Assembly: GCA_022606425.2 (NCBI GenBank)
Contig: JAHDVF020000517.1
Coordinates: 124,001 to 188,000, forward strand
DNA length: 64,000 nt
Direction: 5' to 3'
Source: Lepidostoma basale
Taxonomy: Eukaryota; Arthropoda; Insecta; Trichoptera; Lepidostomatidae
The notes beneath the pieces are model-generated. The model ran no database searches. It had not been told where the DNA came from and saw nothing but the letters and a program-made list of their open reading frames with translations. The translations under genes and the position numbers were made by a program. This document shows positions 39,741 to 51,105 of this stretch, one piece after another (the first letter of the stretch is position 1; each line of letters opens with the position of its first letter).

Positions 39741-40574
39741 TATTAAGATAGAAATGTCCAGCTTGTGTTTGTAGTGAAACGGAATAAGTTTTCATATCTT
39801 ACATTTAACAAATCTTAGAAGCATTGTACAAGTCTTCTATGAAAATTATGTGCAGACAATTCGATTGCAACCGCTCTCCGTATTCTGAAAATAAAAGGAA
39901 TTGTAGATAGTCGTCTTAGACAACAATAGCAGAATGCTTTCAGGGAATTGTGAACCGATCCTTGTAAAAGCGTCTACGAGTATTTACCTAATGTCCTTTT
40001 AATATTATTTGCTCTACGATATACCCTTCAGTAATATCCAAGCAGTGCATAATGTAGTTTTTGTTCCTACCATTTTAAATGGTTGTGCGGCATGATACTA
40101 GCAAATGAAATAATATTTAAAATATTCTTTATTTTATTTATTTATTTTAAATATGTCTAAAGCATTACAGAATTGTTTTCCAATACCCTAAAGATACAAG
40201 TTAGAGATACACAATAATAAGTAATAGATTAATAATTAGAGTGAGAAACATAAGATGCATGACAATGATGCATGACAATTAGGCTTGTGTGATAAATCTT
40301 TGAAAGATAGGATGCCAATTTTTGATGTATAAATAGCAATAGGAATGAAATTTTGTCACATTAAAAGATGAAACGTTGAAAAAAATATATGTGAATCGAA
40401 CCAGTCGATAAAAAAATTTAATAGCTGACTGTAATACACTTCCGGAATAAGAAAGAAACTCTCGACCATAATCGACTAACTTCGGCTTTGCACAGCGTCG
40501 TCTCTCTCGCACGATGCACGGCGACGGAATACGTGTATGAACGAGAGTTGAAACTCTATAAAGCCGATCTTTGT
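39741..40574. other. No recognisable feature
   Basis: AT-rich. No repeat or gene recognised apart from an ATTTATTTATTTTA microsatellite near 40,130. Confidence 0.45.
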
Positions 40575-40760
40575 TAATCCCGATGAGTATAATTTATCGT
40601 TTCTCGAACAAAAATGTAAAACTCGATTTTATACAATTAATAAGAACGAACATTTGATAATGCCTTAGCAATGCAAAACATGTCATTCCCATTAAATATA
40701 GTTAAACTTCTAGATAACTCGTTTTCATGTGTATTAATTATCCGATGTTTACTCAAAAGA
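40575..40760. repeat. Family D copy, one arm
   Basis: Family tail TCGTTTCTCGAACAAAAATG, then TTTGATAATGCCTTAGCAAT, GCAAAACATGTCATTCCC and AACTCGTTTTCATGTGTATT. GAAAC is changed to AAAAC. Confidence 0.6.
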
Positions 40761-41164
40761 CATTACATACAGCATAAATATATCGAAGAATACATCGATT
40801 GAGTCTACGCAAAGATGGCAATTTTATTTTATAGATAATACTTAGAATCATTAGTCACCTTGAAATATGTAAAATCATTTGTAAACAATTTATAAGAAGA
40901 TGTTTTTCTTAGAAACACTTTATTTCGTCCTACCTCAAATAATTTATTTACAATATGATTTATATAATATCATTTAGTATCCCCTTACTATGTAATCATT
41001 GTCTTAAAAATTCTTAACGAGTTCCAAGAAACAATTTTTAATATTTCTGGACCTACCCAAATAATTTTTTATTTAAAATGTATAAAATCACATCAATTTT
41101 CGTCAATTAACATATTCTGCTCCATTTACTAGTGTATATAAACAGCAACGAGTCGAAATTTGTG
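40761..41164. other. No recognisable feature
   Basis: AT-rich spacer between two family D copies. Confidence 0.45.
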
Positions 41165-41255
41165 TATAAAAATTAGGACATTTGATAATGCCTTAGAAGG
41201 GCGAAACATGTCATTCCCATAAAATATAATAAAACTTCTACGAAACTGTTTCACC
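41165..41255 (+). repeat. Family D right half, best-preserved core
   Basis: Single half of the family D palindrome: core, then TCATTCCCATAAAATATAAT, AAAACTTCTACGAAACTG. Confidence 0.65.
41176..41217 (+). ncRNA. Hammerhead-like motif, family D
   Basis: GGACAT, TTGATAA, T, GCCTT, AGA, AGGGC, GAA, ACATGT, C, ATTCC. GGA(C)AT pairs with ATTCC over five positions around one bulged C (helix I); helix II has five pairs. The first box differs from CUGAUGA at exactly two places, position 3 (C to U) and position 8 (G to A). In hammerheads positions 3 and 8 form a Watson-Crick pair, so this is a pair-preserving double change found in nearly all family D copies. Activity unproven. Confidence 0.45.
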
Positions 41256-41984
41256 ATGTTCTGTATGTTTTAATTTTGAGGACGCTGGAAATGTATATCT
41301 GATAAATATCATGGAATAAGCCTCCCTGTCTCCAGAAAAAGTGTGATTTAAGTCATTAACGCAAATGAAAATTCTTTCGGTTATATGCAAAGCTTATGCT
41401 TACAGCATCATCATAAAAATTCTTAAAATTTTTAAACGTTCTCATTATTGCTCTAATAGCTCGAATATTTTTTCTCGTAGTGCAATTGCAACCCAGTGGT
41501 ATCCCCGCTCATTAAATTTGCAGGGAAAACATCATAATATCTCCTGCTTCGCTTAGCGGAAATGAAGTTTAGCATTCTGCATTCTTACCCGTAATAAAAT
41601 TCCATTTAGGTCACAGATATCATTTTTATACTTATTTCCCAGCGCTGCTAGGAAAGTGGGTGAAATTGCTCTTTGCGGTGGTTAAAATTAAATACAATTC
41701 TTGGCTCGGTCTTCCCGGCCCGCCCGCCGAGGCTCACCCCCGCCAGCACTAGTTATGATTCGCTAATTGGAAATACATGTTTTTAAATATTATTCTCCTC
41801 CCGTTAACAAAGTTTTGCTTAAACGAAATTCCCACGCCACATAGAATGGAGTTTGATCTCATTTCTCCCCCTAAAATGAACAGATTCTTACCAGATTTCA
41901 GTATCATAATAGTTTCCTTAATTAAATTTCAAAGTTTTTTTTTTTGTAAAAAAATCTCATATCCACATATAATAACTAAAAAAA
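41256..41984. other. No recognisable feature
   Basis: Single-copy-looking; moderate GC at 41,640-41,760. No gene supported. Confidence 0.45.
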
Positions 41985-42025
41985 AACTAACTTACCATCA
42001 CGCCGTCTGCCCGAAGGGGCATTGG
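41985..42025 (-). mobile_element. LINE-X terminal stub (about 40 bp)
   Basis: Only the last bases of LINE-X: CATCACGCCGTCTGCCCGAA and GGGGC, with a TTAGTTTTTT tail. One of the shortest insertions. Confidence 0.7.
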
Positions 42026-42734
42026 ATTCAATGGTCCTACGTATTTCATGTATCTTATCGAGAATTTAATTTCACTTAGAAAACGATAGACCGTTGTACT
42101 AGATATTTATTTTTTCATACCATTTGATAATTTAATACATTTGTATTTTAAGTTATTATCTTAACCCATTGTAGTTTATGTGAATCTCAGCAACTCCAAA
42201 GATACGAGTACAATAAAATAATCCGAATTCAATTTATTCTACTTCAATATTGTGTCCGTTTTTCGTCCTCTGAAAATGTATTCTTATTATTTTATGGAGT
42301 GTGTGCGAATTTTCCATTCAATAGATATTTTTAAGCGATGCTATCCTGGGACATTAAGGTTAAAGATGTCCTTTTTCTTTGTGCCCGGGTGACGTCACGC
42401 GCCCATATACCCTCCCAAGGTATTATTACTCTATTGATCCACATGTGTTTTCAAAGCGTTCTTGAAATTTGTATCCCTTCAATTAATCACGGTCCATCTG
42501 ATGTATAAAGCGACGTTGTTTTTGACAGTCTGTTTGTGTGATCACTTAAGGACGGTCTATTTAAATACATCAAACGTGAGAGTGTGTATTACTTGAACAA
42601 ACTCGTGTTTGCTCAAAAAATACTTTTATCCTACAAAAACAAATGTTTTATTTTTTATTTTACTACATAAAATAAAATAACTCGTTTCTAAATAAGGTCA
42701 GTATCAACTTTTGTTTACATAATATTGTTTTCGT
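42026..42734. other. No recognisable feature
   Basis: AT-rich, nothing recognised. Confidence 0.45.
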
Positions 42735-43320
42735 GTATCTATATCTAAAATGAAACTTATCTAGAAGCTTTATTATATCATGATAAAGACATATTTTGCT
42801 TTACTACGGCGTTATAATATGTTCTTTTTTGTATTAAGTAAGGCTTTGCTAAGGCTGTACTTATCACATTTTTCTATTTTTTAACAATGAAGTTAAACTC
42901 CATATTTGATCATTCATTTTAATGAAAACATGTGATGTGCTTTTAAATTTTATGGTAATGACATGTTTTGCCTTGCTAAGGCATTATTAAATGTCCTAAT
43001 TTTTTACCATTACATTGTATAATCGATGTCATATAATAAGACTTCTAGAAAACAAACGTTTTCATTCATATTAATTATGATAACATGTTTTAAACGATTG
43101 CATTCATTAATATTTAATACTAAATGTATAGTTTTACATTATTTCAAATTCTGAATTAATACGAATAACATGTTTCGCCTGTCTAGGGTATTATCAAATG
43201 TCAGGCGAAACATGTCATTCACATCAAATATAATAAAACTTCTAGAAAACAGACGTTTTCATTCCTAATAATCATTTGATATGGAGTTTTACATCATTGT
43301 TCAAGAAACAATAAATATTC
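42735..43320. repeat. Family D cluster, three copies
   Basis: Centres near 42,800 (ATATTTTGCTTTACTACGGC), 42,975 (GACATGTTTTGCCTTGCTAA) and 43,150-43,220 (ACATGTTTCGCCTG then CAGGCGAAACATGTCATTCA). The last copy keeps both arms with GAAACATGT on each strand. Tails CAAGAAACAATAAATATTC close the cluster. Confidence 0.65.
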
Positions 43321-43507
43321 TAAAGTTTATTTATTTTTTGATTGTTAAATAAACAAATGACCTGGTAATCAATTTCCATGTGTTTTAATAAATTATCTTC
43401 TTCATTATACGTCCTGGCCTTCGACAGTCTTGAAATCTGTTTTTTCAACTTTATAATGGTTTTACTTATTGGGTCTCTTTGTGATACATTATCATTACAG
43501 TTCATAA
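43320..43507. other. Spacer before LINE-X
   Basis: AT-rich. A 61-codon minus-strand frame has no domain. Confidence 0.4.
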
Positions 43508-43975
43508 TCGTCTATCTTACCGTTTATACTATTCGATCTATTGTTTCATAATGGAACTTTAACCTAGTTGATAAAATAAGTATGAATGAGATTAAAAGAT
43601 CTGTGAAAGCAATGAAAAGTGGAAAAGCTGGTAGGGTATGACTGCATCGCTATAGAATTTATCACAGAATATTTATCATCGCAGAATATTTATCATAGAA
43701 TTTATCATCGCTATCTTACCGTTTATACTATTCGATCTATTGTTTCATAATTAACCTAGTTGATAATATTTTTTTAATCTTTTCTATCATATAATGTCCA
43801 GAGCTTCTTATTTGACTTTATTATCACTGGTGTAACTTCACTGGTGTAATCGCGATTGGTATAAATGACAATACAGAAAAAATAAGTATGAATGAGATTA
43901 AAAGATCTGTGAAAGCAATGAAAAGTGGAAAAGCTGGTAGGGTATGACTGCATCGCTATAGAATTTATCAAAAAC
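43508..43975 (+). repeat. Tandem duplication at the 5' edge of a LINE-X copy
   Basis: Unit a (43,508-43,708) and unit b (43,709 on) share CTATCTTACCGTTTATACTA TTCGATCTATTGTTTCATAA in pieces, and AATAAGTATGAATGAGATTA through GGGTATGACTGCATCGC. Unit b has 110-120 bp (43,760-43,875) that unit a lacks. Both carry the same LINE-X frameshift (GCTGGTAGGGTATGAC), so the duplication came later. Confidence 0.8.
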
Positions 43976-45446
43976 GGCGGCGAAGTAGTTTCCGCATGGA
44001 TATGTAAACTGTTCAACCAATGCTTGGAGGAGGGATATACCCCACTCGACTGGAGGAGAGCAGTTATCTTGCCTCTGTACAAAGGAAAAGGATCCCATAT
44101 GGATTGTGGAAACTACAGAGCTATTAGTATTTTGAGTGTTGTTGGTAAAATCTATGGCAGAATATTAATAGAAAGAGTAAAAGAGACGACGAGTGATAGA
44201 GTTTGGGATGTGCAAGGCGCCTTTATGAATGGCAGAGGATGTATGGTTTAAATTTTTGCACTTCGTACAGTGGCAGAGAAGTTTCTGGCCAAAAACCGTA
44301 AACTCTTCTGTGCGTTTGTCGATTTGCAAAAAGCATATGATCGCGTAGATAGAGGTAAAATGTGGGAAATATTGTCGGAATATGGAATAAGCACAAAACT
44401 GATCACCGCAATTACATCGCTGTACACGAAAAGCACTGCTAGTGTCAGAGTAAATGGGGATCTTACAGCCTGGTTTGATATCAATAAAGGTGTAAAACAG
44501 GGGTGTGTAATGTCTCCATGGTTGTTTAATCTATATATGGACAAGTGTATGAAAGAGCTAAAAGGGTTGGAAGCAGGTGCAAAAATGAACGGTGTGTCAG
44601 TAAGCTGTTTGTTGTATGCGGACGGCGCTGTGCTACTTGCAGACAACGAGCACGAACTGCAAGCCCTGGTGTCTAGTATGTATGAGGTATGCAAGCGATA
44701 CGATTTGATGATGAATGTGAATAAGTCCAAGGTATTGATTTTCGAAAAAGAAGGAAGCATGACAGTCTGCAACATTAGTGTAAACGGTGAAAATCTGGAA
44801 CAAGTGAATGAATTTGTTTATTTAGGAAGTATGTTTACAAAGGATGGGAGGGTAGAGAAGGATATTGAAAGAAGGGTTGGGGCAGGCAACAGAATAAATG
44901 GTGCACTTAAAGTTGTCATCGCAAACAAAAGCCTATCCAAAAAAGCCAAGATGGCAGTGCACAATGGTGTTCTTGTGCCGACCCTTATGTATGGAAGTGA
45001 AGCATGGAACTGGCAAAGAAGGATGAAAGTAGAATAAATGCAGTAGAAATGAGATCTCTAAGACGAATGTGTGGCAAATCTGTTTATGATAGAGTGACAA
45101 ATGCAAGTATAAGAAGTGAATGTGGTGCGAATGAAAGTGTTATGAACAAAATAAGGAAAGGGTCATTAAGATGGTTTGGACACATGGAAAGAATGAGTGA
45201 AGACAGAATGGTAAAGAAGGTATATGTAAACGGCGTGGACGGAGCTAGAAATAGAGGAAGGCCGAGGAAAACGTGGCACGATCAAATCAATCAAATATTG
45301 AATGTCGGACATGTAAGGAGTCGGAGAAATCGACGTGCGTGCATGACAAGGTGTATGAATGTAGAGGAATCGAGAGAAGTATGTCAGGACAGAACAGTGT
45401 GGCGTTCCATTCTTTCTGCCTACCCCTCCGGGGAGACGGCATGATG

Positions 45447-45482
<36 letters not shown>

Positions 45483-45484
45483 TC
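43569..45484 (+). pseudogene. LINE-X reverse transcriptase pseudogene (about 1.6 kb + 3' end)
   Basis: Second-longest LINE-X copy. From about 43,881: MNEIKRSVKAMKSGKAG, frameshift, YDCIAIEFIKNGGEVVSAW, PLYKGKGSHMDCGNYRAISI, QGAFMNGRGCMV, then a stop at 44,249. After that IFALRTVAEKF, FCAFVDLQKAYDRVDRGKMW, GVKQGCVMSPWLFN and YADG, which lacks the second catalytic Asp of YADD. A missing A at about 45,017 (GGCAAAGAAGG) shifts the frame before the intact C-terminus (45,004-45,444, ending LSAYPSGETA). Hairpin CCCTCCGGGG and tail (GTTA)8-9. The endonuclease is absent. Inactive on several counts. Confidence 0.9.
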
Positions 45485-45844
45485 CAATATATACTATACG
45501 ATATTTATGAATATATACGATTTCTGGATTTGTATCATATTATGAAGATATAATTCTCCGTGATGGACATTTATCAAATGTCATTTGAGAATGCTCTGGC
45601 AACATTTCACTCCATCTCTTATAATATAGCGTACGTTTTTATTCAACATTAAATTTTACAATAAATATTGTTCACATCATTATTCAATACGCAATAAATC
45701 ATTGATCTCTATTCGAGCTTCAGGCATTAGAACTGTGGGATTTCATTGTTAATTGTGTAAAGCCACTGCATATTTATTTATGTTGCCCGTATACACCGGA
45801 AGTTTTTGTAATGTAGTATATCTCCGAAACCTGTAATTAATGTC
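45485..45844. other. No clear feature; possible family D trace
   Basis: ACATTTATCAAATGTCATTTG at about 45,568 recalls the family D centre, but arms are not convincing. Otherwise AT-rich. Confidence 0.3.
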
Positions 45845-46000
45845 ATGTTTATGATGAATTTAGCAATGACGATTTTTTATTAAACAAATACTTTTTTCCA
45901 ATGATGAGTTTATTTTTCTGGATATGTTTCGAAAGTTTACACCTTCATCATTGAGAAAACGATATTACGAAGAATTCCGCAGTGTTAATGCTTAAGTTTA
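45845..46000 (-). repeat. Family A copy, decayed core
   Basis: ATGACGATTTTTTATTAAAC, GAGTTTATTTTTCTGGATAT, GTTTCGAAAGTTTACACCTT and AATTCCGCAGTGTTAATGCT match family A in order. The CTGATGA box reads CAATGATGA and helix II is mismatched. Confidence 0.55.
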
Positions 46001-46879
46001 TATAGGTACACAATGTACATATTGATAATTTTTTCTTTCTTAGCTTTGATAAAAAAATCTTTTATATATTTATATAGTGTGTGCCCAATTACAAGTTTTT
46101 ACAATGTATAAGTTTTACAAAATAACGGAATGAAACAAATTCAATGTCAGTATAATACAAAAAAAATATTAAAAAGTATTCATTGAGCGAAAAGCCAAGT
46201 GAATTTTTTTTATTTATTTTTGATTAAAGACGATTTACGATTTCTAATATTAAAATTTTCATAAAGAAAACTATTTGATGATACTTAATTAAATAAACAG
46301 TAATTTTTGTATCTTTAATCAAATTATTTTTATAATTTATATATTTGTCATCTTTCGAATTACATCGCGACTGTGTTTTCTACTGAAAATCTTTTTAGAG
46401 AGCATTTCAAATTATTGTTTATTTTGTTTCAAAAAGTCTCTAAAGTTGGTTGGGTACATTAGTAAGATTATATATAAATATTTACCTTTAAATTCTGAAG
46501 GTCTTGAATTTTACTAGCAAACTCCCTATTGATGTTATCCAACCCTTCGGTCGTCCTCTCGGTCCATTTGTTAAATTATTCCTCCCGTCCTCTAGACTCT
46601 GGAATAATATTGCGTTCCGAACTTGTCTCCTCCTCGTTCTTCATTATTTGCTTCTTCTTCTTAAATCTGTTCAGTTTTTCAATTCACATTCCAGTTTCCA
46701 TTTTATAACTGTTCGCAGTCCTTAATTAATTGTGAGTGTCTTCAATTGCTTGCTTTTTAAACTTTTTTTTCTATTTTTTAAACCATTACACCAACCATTG
46801 AACGTGATATTCCAAACAAAAATCGCTGATTTGAAATAAAATATATACTGTTGTCTAATTTAAAAAAAATAACAATATT
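46001..46879. other. No recognisable feature
   Basis: AT-rich. A 73-codon frame at 46,504-46,725 lacks any domain. Confidence 0.45.
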
Positions 46880-47040
46880 GAAAATTTTATTGTACACATT
46901 TATAGAATTTAGAAACTTTATAATATTATGATAGGGTGATATATTTCGTTTTGCAAAGACATTTTCAAAGCCAGAATATTTGATAATGCCCTAGAAAATT
47001 TAAATGTGTATTTTTTTATAAAACTTTCTGAAACCCATGT
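46880..47040. repeat. Family D copy, decayed
   Basis: ATTTAGAAACTTTATAATAT, ATATTTCGTTTTGCAAAGAC, TTTGATAATGCCCTAGAAA; no GAAAC half remains. Confidence 0.4.
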
Positions 47041-47059
47041 TTTTTTTTCAATAGTAAAT

Positions 47060-47260
47060 ACAAATAAAATAACCATCTTACAGTTTCCCCGGATTTGTAG
47101 CCAGACAGGTTAGACTGACACATTATTCTATTCTGGCATACTTTTCTAGTCATGTATACAATATAACTTGTCACGAACACATATTTTTGGACTCCTATTT
47201 TGTATCCTCGGTCTTCCTCTAGTTGGTGCACCATTTACACTGTTAAACCTTTTTTTAAAG
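47060..47260 (-). mobile_element. LINE-X 3' fragment, degenerate
   Basis: AATAACCATCTTACAGTTTC, TTCTATTCTGGCATACTT, TATCCTCGGTCTTCCTCTAG and CACCATTTACACTGTTAA match in order the minus-strand LINE-X 3' end. Many indels. Confidence 0.65.
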
Positions 47261-48170
47261 TTTATATACTTGCCTCTATTATTTTATCTTATATGCTGTT
47301 TGATAATATGAGGTTTGACGTGTTTTTTTAAGTTTTTTTAACTAGCTACCGAACACACTCTCCCCGAAGGTTCATCTGGTTAACAGATCAATCTAAAAAA
47401 ACAAACATTTTTTCTATTTCAAATGAATTAAAACATTTTTTTTTTTTTAAATAAAAATAAAAGTTTTGTTATAAGTAAATCATAATTTTGGAATTCTAAA
47501 TGATGGTTCTCTCTGTTTATAAATATCTAAAAGAGATGGATTTATTTTTTTTAAATCCAATTTTGGCTTCAATAACGATATATACGAGTATACCATATAT
47601 GTCAAAATACCGTTTCAAGATGAAAATATCATTCAGAAAAATCACTGGCTACTCTCTCTTAGTTTAGATTTATCGGGGACCGTGATATAAAATCTTAGAG
47701 AAATCAATTTTCGTTTGACAAACTCTCCCCTCCTTCCTGGGGCCGGTATTGGGGCAGGGGTTGGGGCTTCTAGGCGAAGGGAAGCAAATGCGTGCTTGAG
47801 GAGGATTTAAACTTATAAAGCCCTTGGCTACCATTAACGATCTGCATCGTAGACTGAGCAGTATTTATTGTTGTCTTCAAGCGGTTCCTGGCTACCTCGG
47901 AGAATACAAAGGATTTTTCATACCATTTATTTTGTGAATAATATTTTTCAACGGAAATTATGATATACAACTCCATAGAATCATTTTTATATTTACGCAA
48001 ATTATTCTTTCTACTCAACATTAACATTTTAGCTTGGGGATACAATTAAATCTTAGATGTAAATGTTCACCAAATATTCGGTATAACGCCGTTTTACGTA
48101 GATTACGTATATCAGAATAACATAACATACTTGTTTTGCAATCATGTTATATTTAACGAAATAAATTTCA
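47261..48170. other. No recognisable feature
   Basis: AT-rich with T-runs; a GC-richer patch at 47,640-47,790. A 91-codon minus frame has no domain. Confidence 0.45.
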
Positions 48171-48174
48171 AAAT

Positions 48175-48540
48175 TAACGGCCACATTCGAAGTCGGAAAA
48201 ATCGAATAGCATGTGTGTTGTTACATATGAATATTATTATTATTTTGTAGAATCGCTCTTTACATCATTGCAGCGCGAACCAAATCGATGTAAAATGTAT
48301 AGCTATCATGTTGATTCTAGTGACACGTGGTAGGTAGCTAATCTATCACCATTTTATTGTCATGTGCATTTTACACCAGACCAAAGACTGTGTGACAATT
48401 ACACATCCATCGCCGGGAATCGAACCCGGGGCCTTCGGTGCGGCATTCATAGCACTTATCGCTCGGCCACGATTGTCGTAAATAATAACATATTTACCTA
48501 CATCTCCGGAGAAACGGCGTTATGGTTAGTTAGTTAGCTT
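48175..48540 (+). mobile_element. LINE-X 3' fragment split by a SINE
   Basis: Left part 48,175-48,235 (ACGGCCACATTCGAAGTCGG, GAATAGCATGTGTG) belongs to the 32 kb subfamily; right part 48,497-48,540 (ACATCTCCGGAGAAACGGCG, TTATGGTTAGTTAGTTAG) is its 3' end. SINE1 lies between them, so the SINE inserted after the LINE. Confidence 0.65.
48320..48480 (-). mobile_element. SINE1 copy nested in LINE-X
   Basis: Minus-strand head with B box (CCGGGAATCGAACCCGG on plus, about 48,413) and A box (CTCGGCCAC region). The B box is perfect. Body TGACAATTACACATC and ACCATTTTATTGTCATGTG match SINE1. Confidence 0.8.
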
Positions 48541-48745
48541 GCTATATTTCATATTAATAAAAATGTCTGTTTTGTTCGTCCGTAGTGTTACGCCTTGCTA
48601 GGGCTAGTTCATTATCAATATCGTGATAATCTCCTGCATGGCGAAACATGTCACTTCTATAAAATATAATGACACTTCTAGACAATTGAATTTCTTATAT
48701 AAATTGTAGTATTTTGATAAGTTTTCAAAAACATTGTATTTTCAC
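48541..48745. repeat. Family D copy
   Basis: TAATAAAAATGTCTGTTTTG, TGTTACGCCTTGCTAGGGC, TGATAATCTCCTGCATGGCG, AAACATGTCACTTCTATAAA. Centre partly rearranged. Confidence 0.55.
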
Positions 48746-48789
48746 AACAATTATTAATGTTTTAACTTCAAATTAGTTTCATTTAAAAA

Positions 48790-48945
48790 AAAAACTGTGT
48801 ACACCGAATAAGGGTGAGAGCCGTCCGAAACTTGTTTAAACAGAGTTCACTAAAGTTTGTAAAATTAAATGTTTTTCAAAAGTTATTCAACTGTGAATCC
48901 ACAACACAAAGTGGTGATGACTATAAAATTTTAAATATAAGTCCG
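48790..48945 (+). repeat. Family B copy, decayed
   Basis: GAATAAGGGTGAGAGCCGTC, CGAAACTTGTTTAAACAG and CACAACACAAAGTGGTGATG recall family B. The first ribozyme box is lost. Confidence 0.4.
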
Positions 48946-49354
48946 GCTGTTGTACGGGTAGTTAAAAATATATAATGCTAGATTGTTATATCCAAAAGCG
49001 CACGTTTCAAGTGGTAAGAATCACTTCATACTACCCTCGATGTACAGCCCTAACTGACGGTCCTCTCACTCCCTTGTCTCCACCTCTACCATTACCTCCA
49101 GATTATTAGCCCTGCGACTGATGATAATGCAACTCTTTGTTCGATGGCACTCACCGTATCCTTTTAGCGCCTGCTTTTATGATCGGCTTAGGGCTTTCTA
49201 CCCTCGAGATTTTCATTTATGCGTACGTTATGTATATTTTATTCCAAAATTCTTAATTCAAATTTTGATTCATGACAGTAAAATATATATTTGAAAAAAA
49301 TTTCCGGACATTATTAGATTTTTATTTATTTTAATATTTACTTATTGATGCGGT
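48946..49354. other. No recognisable feature
   Basis: Single-copy-looking spacer, moderate GC at 49,020-49,200. Confidence 0.45.
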
Positions 49355-49655
49355 GCTGGGAACCAAATAAATGCCACTCTCAAAGTCATCACTGCAAATA
49401 GATGGCAGTACATAATGGAGTTCTAGTGCTATTCCTTACATATGGAAATGAAGCTTGGAGCTGGCAAAAGAAGGATAAAATAGGATTAATGCCTTAGTAA
49501 TGAGATCACTGAGACGGATGTGCGAAATACGATATAATATGATAAAATACCAAAAGACGAAATATGGAAAAAAAATCCTAGCCAGATGATTGCATCATAA
49601 GTAAAATTAAAAAGAATCCCTGAGATGGTTTGGACATATGGAGATAATTGAAGTT
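49355..49655 (+). mobile_element. LINE-X fragment truncated at both ends
   Basis: Runs from GA.NQINATLKVITANR-like codons through EAWSWQKKDK, VMRSLRRMCEIRYNMIKYQK-like and SLRWFGHMEI, then stops without a LINE-X 3' end. Loss of the 3' end is unusual among copies here. Confidence 0.75.
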
Positions 49656-50149
49656 CAAAGTTTGTAAGGATATAACTTTTTTTTATACTAAACATTACTT
49701 AGCCAATTTGAAAAAATGGTATATTGATCTATTAACTCGATTTTATTTAATGTTTTAATAAATAATAACTGAACTATCAGGACATTTTATTCAAAATAAT
49801 AGTGGACTGACATGCATTTTCGCTGATTGTACTTACTATAGTCAATTTGTGAGAAATGTTTTTTTTTCTTCTTAAATTAAAAAAAATTATGCAATAATTG
49901 TATCTTGTGTACAGTATCTATTACATTTGGTATAATAATAATAAATTAGTAAAAATAGAAAAGAAAGAAAATATTAATTGCCACATTTGCCCCTGAGTGA
50001 AGCATGTAGACCAACAATCTCACATTTTTTCAAGTCAGTACTGCTCCATAAGCTCGCTGAATACATCCGAAATATTATTGATAATTTATCGTCAAAAATT
50101 TATCCAGGGAATTTGCATTTTTTTTTTTTTTTTTATAAAAAAAGACTAA
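49656..50149. other. No recognisable feature
   Basis: AT-rich; includes a T-run (50,120-50,135). Confidence 0.45.
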
Positions 50150-50318
50150 TACCATGGATTTAATCAATGATATTAGAATTTATTATTACAATCTTCAATG
50201 TGAGCAGAAAATAGCTCATTATTATGAAGAAGGAATCTGGTCGTGTCCAGGCTTGAACCCAAGTCCCCTGGATCAGGAGCCAAGCGTTCTATCCCCTAGA
50301 CCACCACCCGATTTAATC
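50150..50318 (-). mobile_element. SINE2 copy
   Basis: Minus-strand copy: CAATCTTCAATGTGAGCAGA, ATGAAGAAGGAATCTGGTCG, B box region GCTTGAACCCAAGTCC, and A-box region ATCCCCTAGACCACCACCCG. About the same length as the 32.6 kb copy. Confidence 0.75.
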
Positions 50319-50359
50319 CCTTGGTGCTTTTTCCCTGAACGGATTTATGTTATATTGAC

Positions 50360-51105
50360 TTAACTAACTAACCATCACGCCGTCTCCCCGAAGGGGTAGG
50401 CAGAAACAATGGACTGCCACACTTTTCTTTCCCGACATATTTCTCTCGCTTCCTCAACATTCATACATCGTGTCATACACGCGCGTCGATTTCTCTGACT
50501 CCTCACATGGCCGACATTCAATATTTGATTCATTTGATCGTGCCACGTTTTCCTCGGTCTTCCTCTATTTCTGGTACCATTTACATCATTAACATATTTT
50601 TTTTTACCATTCTTTCTTCATTCATTCTTTCCATATGTCCAAACCATCTTAATGATCCTTTCATTATTTTGTTCATGACACCATCATTCGCACCGCATTC
50701 ACTTCTTATATTTTCATTCGACACTCTATCACACACAGAGTATCTACACATTCGTCTAAGAGATCTCATTTCTACTGCATTTATTCTACTTTCATCCTTC
50801 TTTGCCAGTTCCATGCTTCGCTTCCATACATAAGGGTCGGTAGAAGAACACCATTGTGCACTGCCATTCTAGCTTTTTTGGATAGGTTTTTGTTTGCGAT
50901 GACAACTTTAAGTGCACCATTCACTTTGTTGCCTGCCCCAACCCTTCTTTCAATATCCCTCTCCACTCGCCCATCTCTTGTAAACATACTACCTAAATAC
51001 ACGAACTCAACTACTTGCTCCAAATTTTCACCATTCACGCTAATGTTACAGACTGTCATGGTTTCTTCCTTTTCAAAAATCATTACCTTAGACTTATTAA
51101 CAATA
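50360..51105 (-). mobile_element. LINE-X fragment (about 745 bp)
   Basis: From the (GTTA) tail and CCCCTTCGGGG hairpin to the VNKSKVMIFEKEETMTVCN codons, just past YADD. Frames 51,206-50,781 and 50,814-50,581 are separated by a missing A in CTTCTTTGCCAG, the same single-base loss as in the 45.0 kb copy. Encodes only the thumb and C-terminal region. Confidence 0.9.

Noticed and set aside
44248..44775. 175-codon minus-strand frame
   Set aside because: Shadow of the LINE-X reverse-transcriptase pseudogene.
45444..45483. GTTA/TTAG runs as telomere-like repeats
   Set aside because: The insect telomere unit is TTAGG; these are GTTA tails attached to LINE-X 3' ends.
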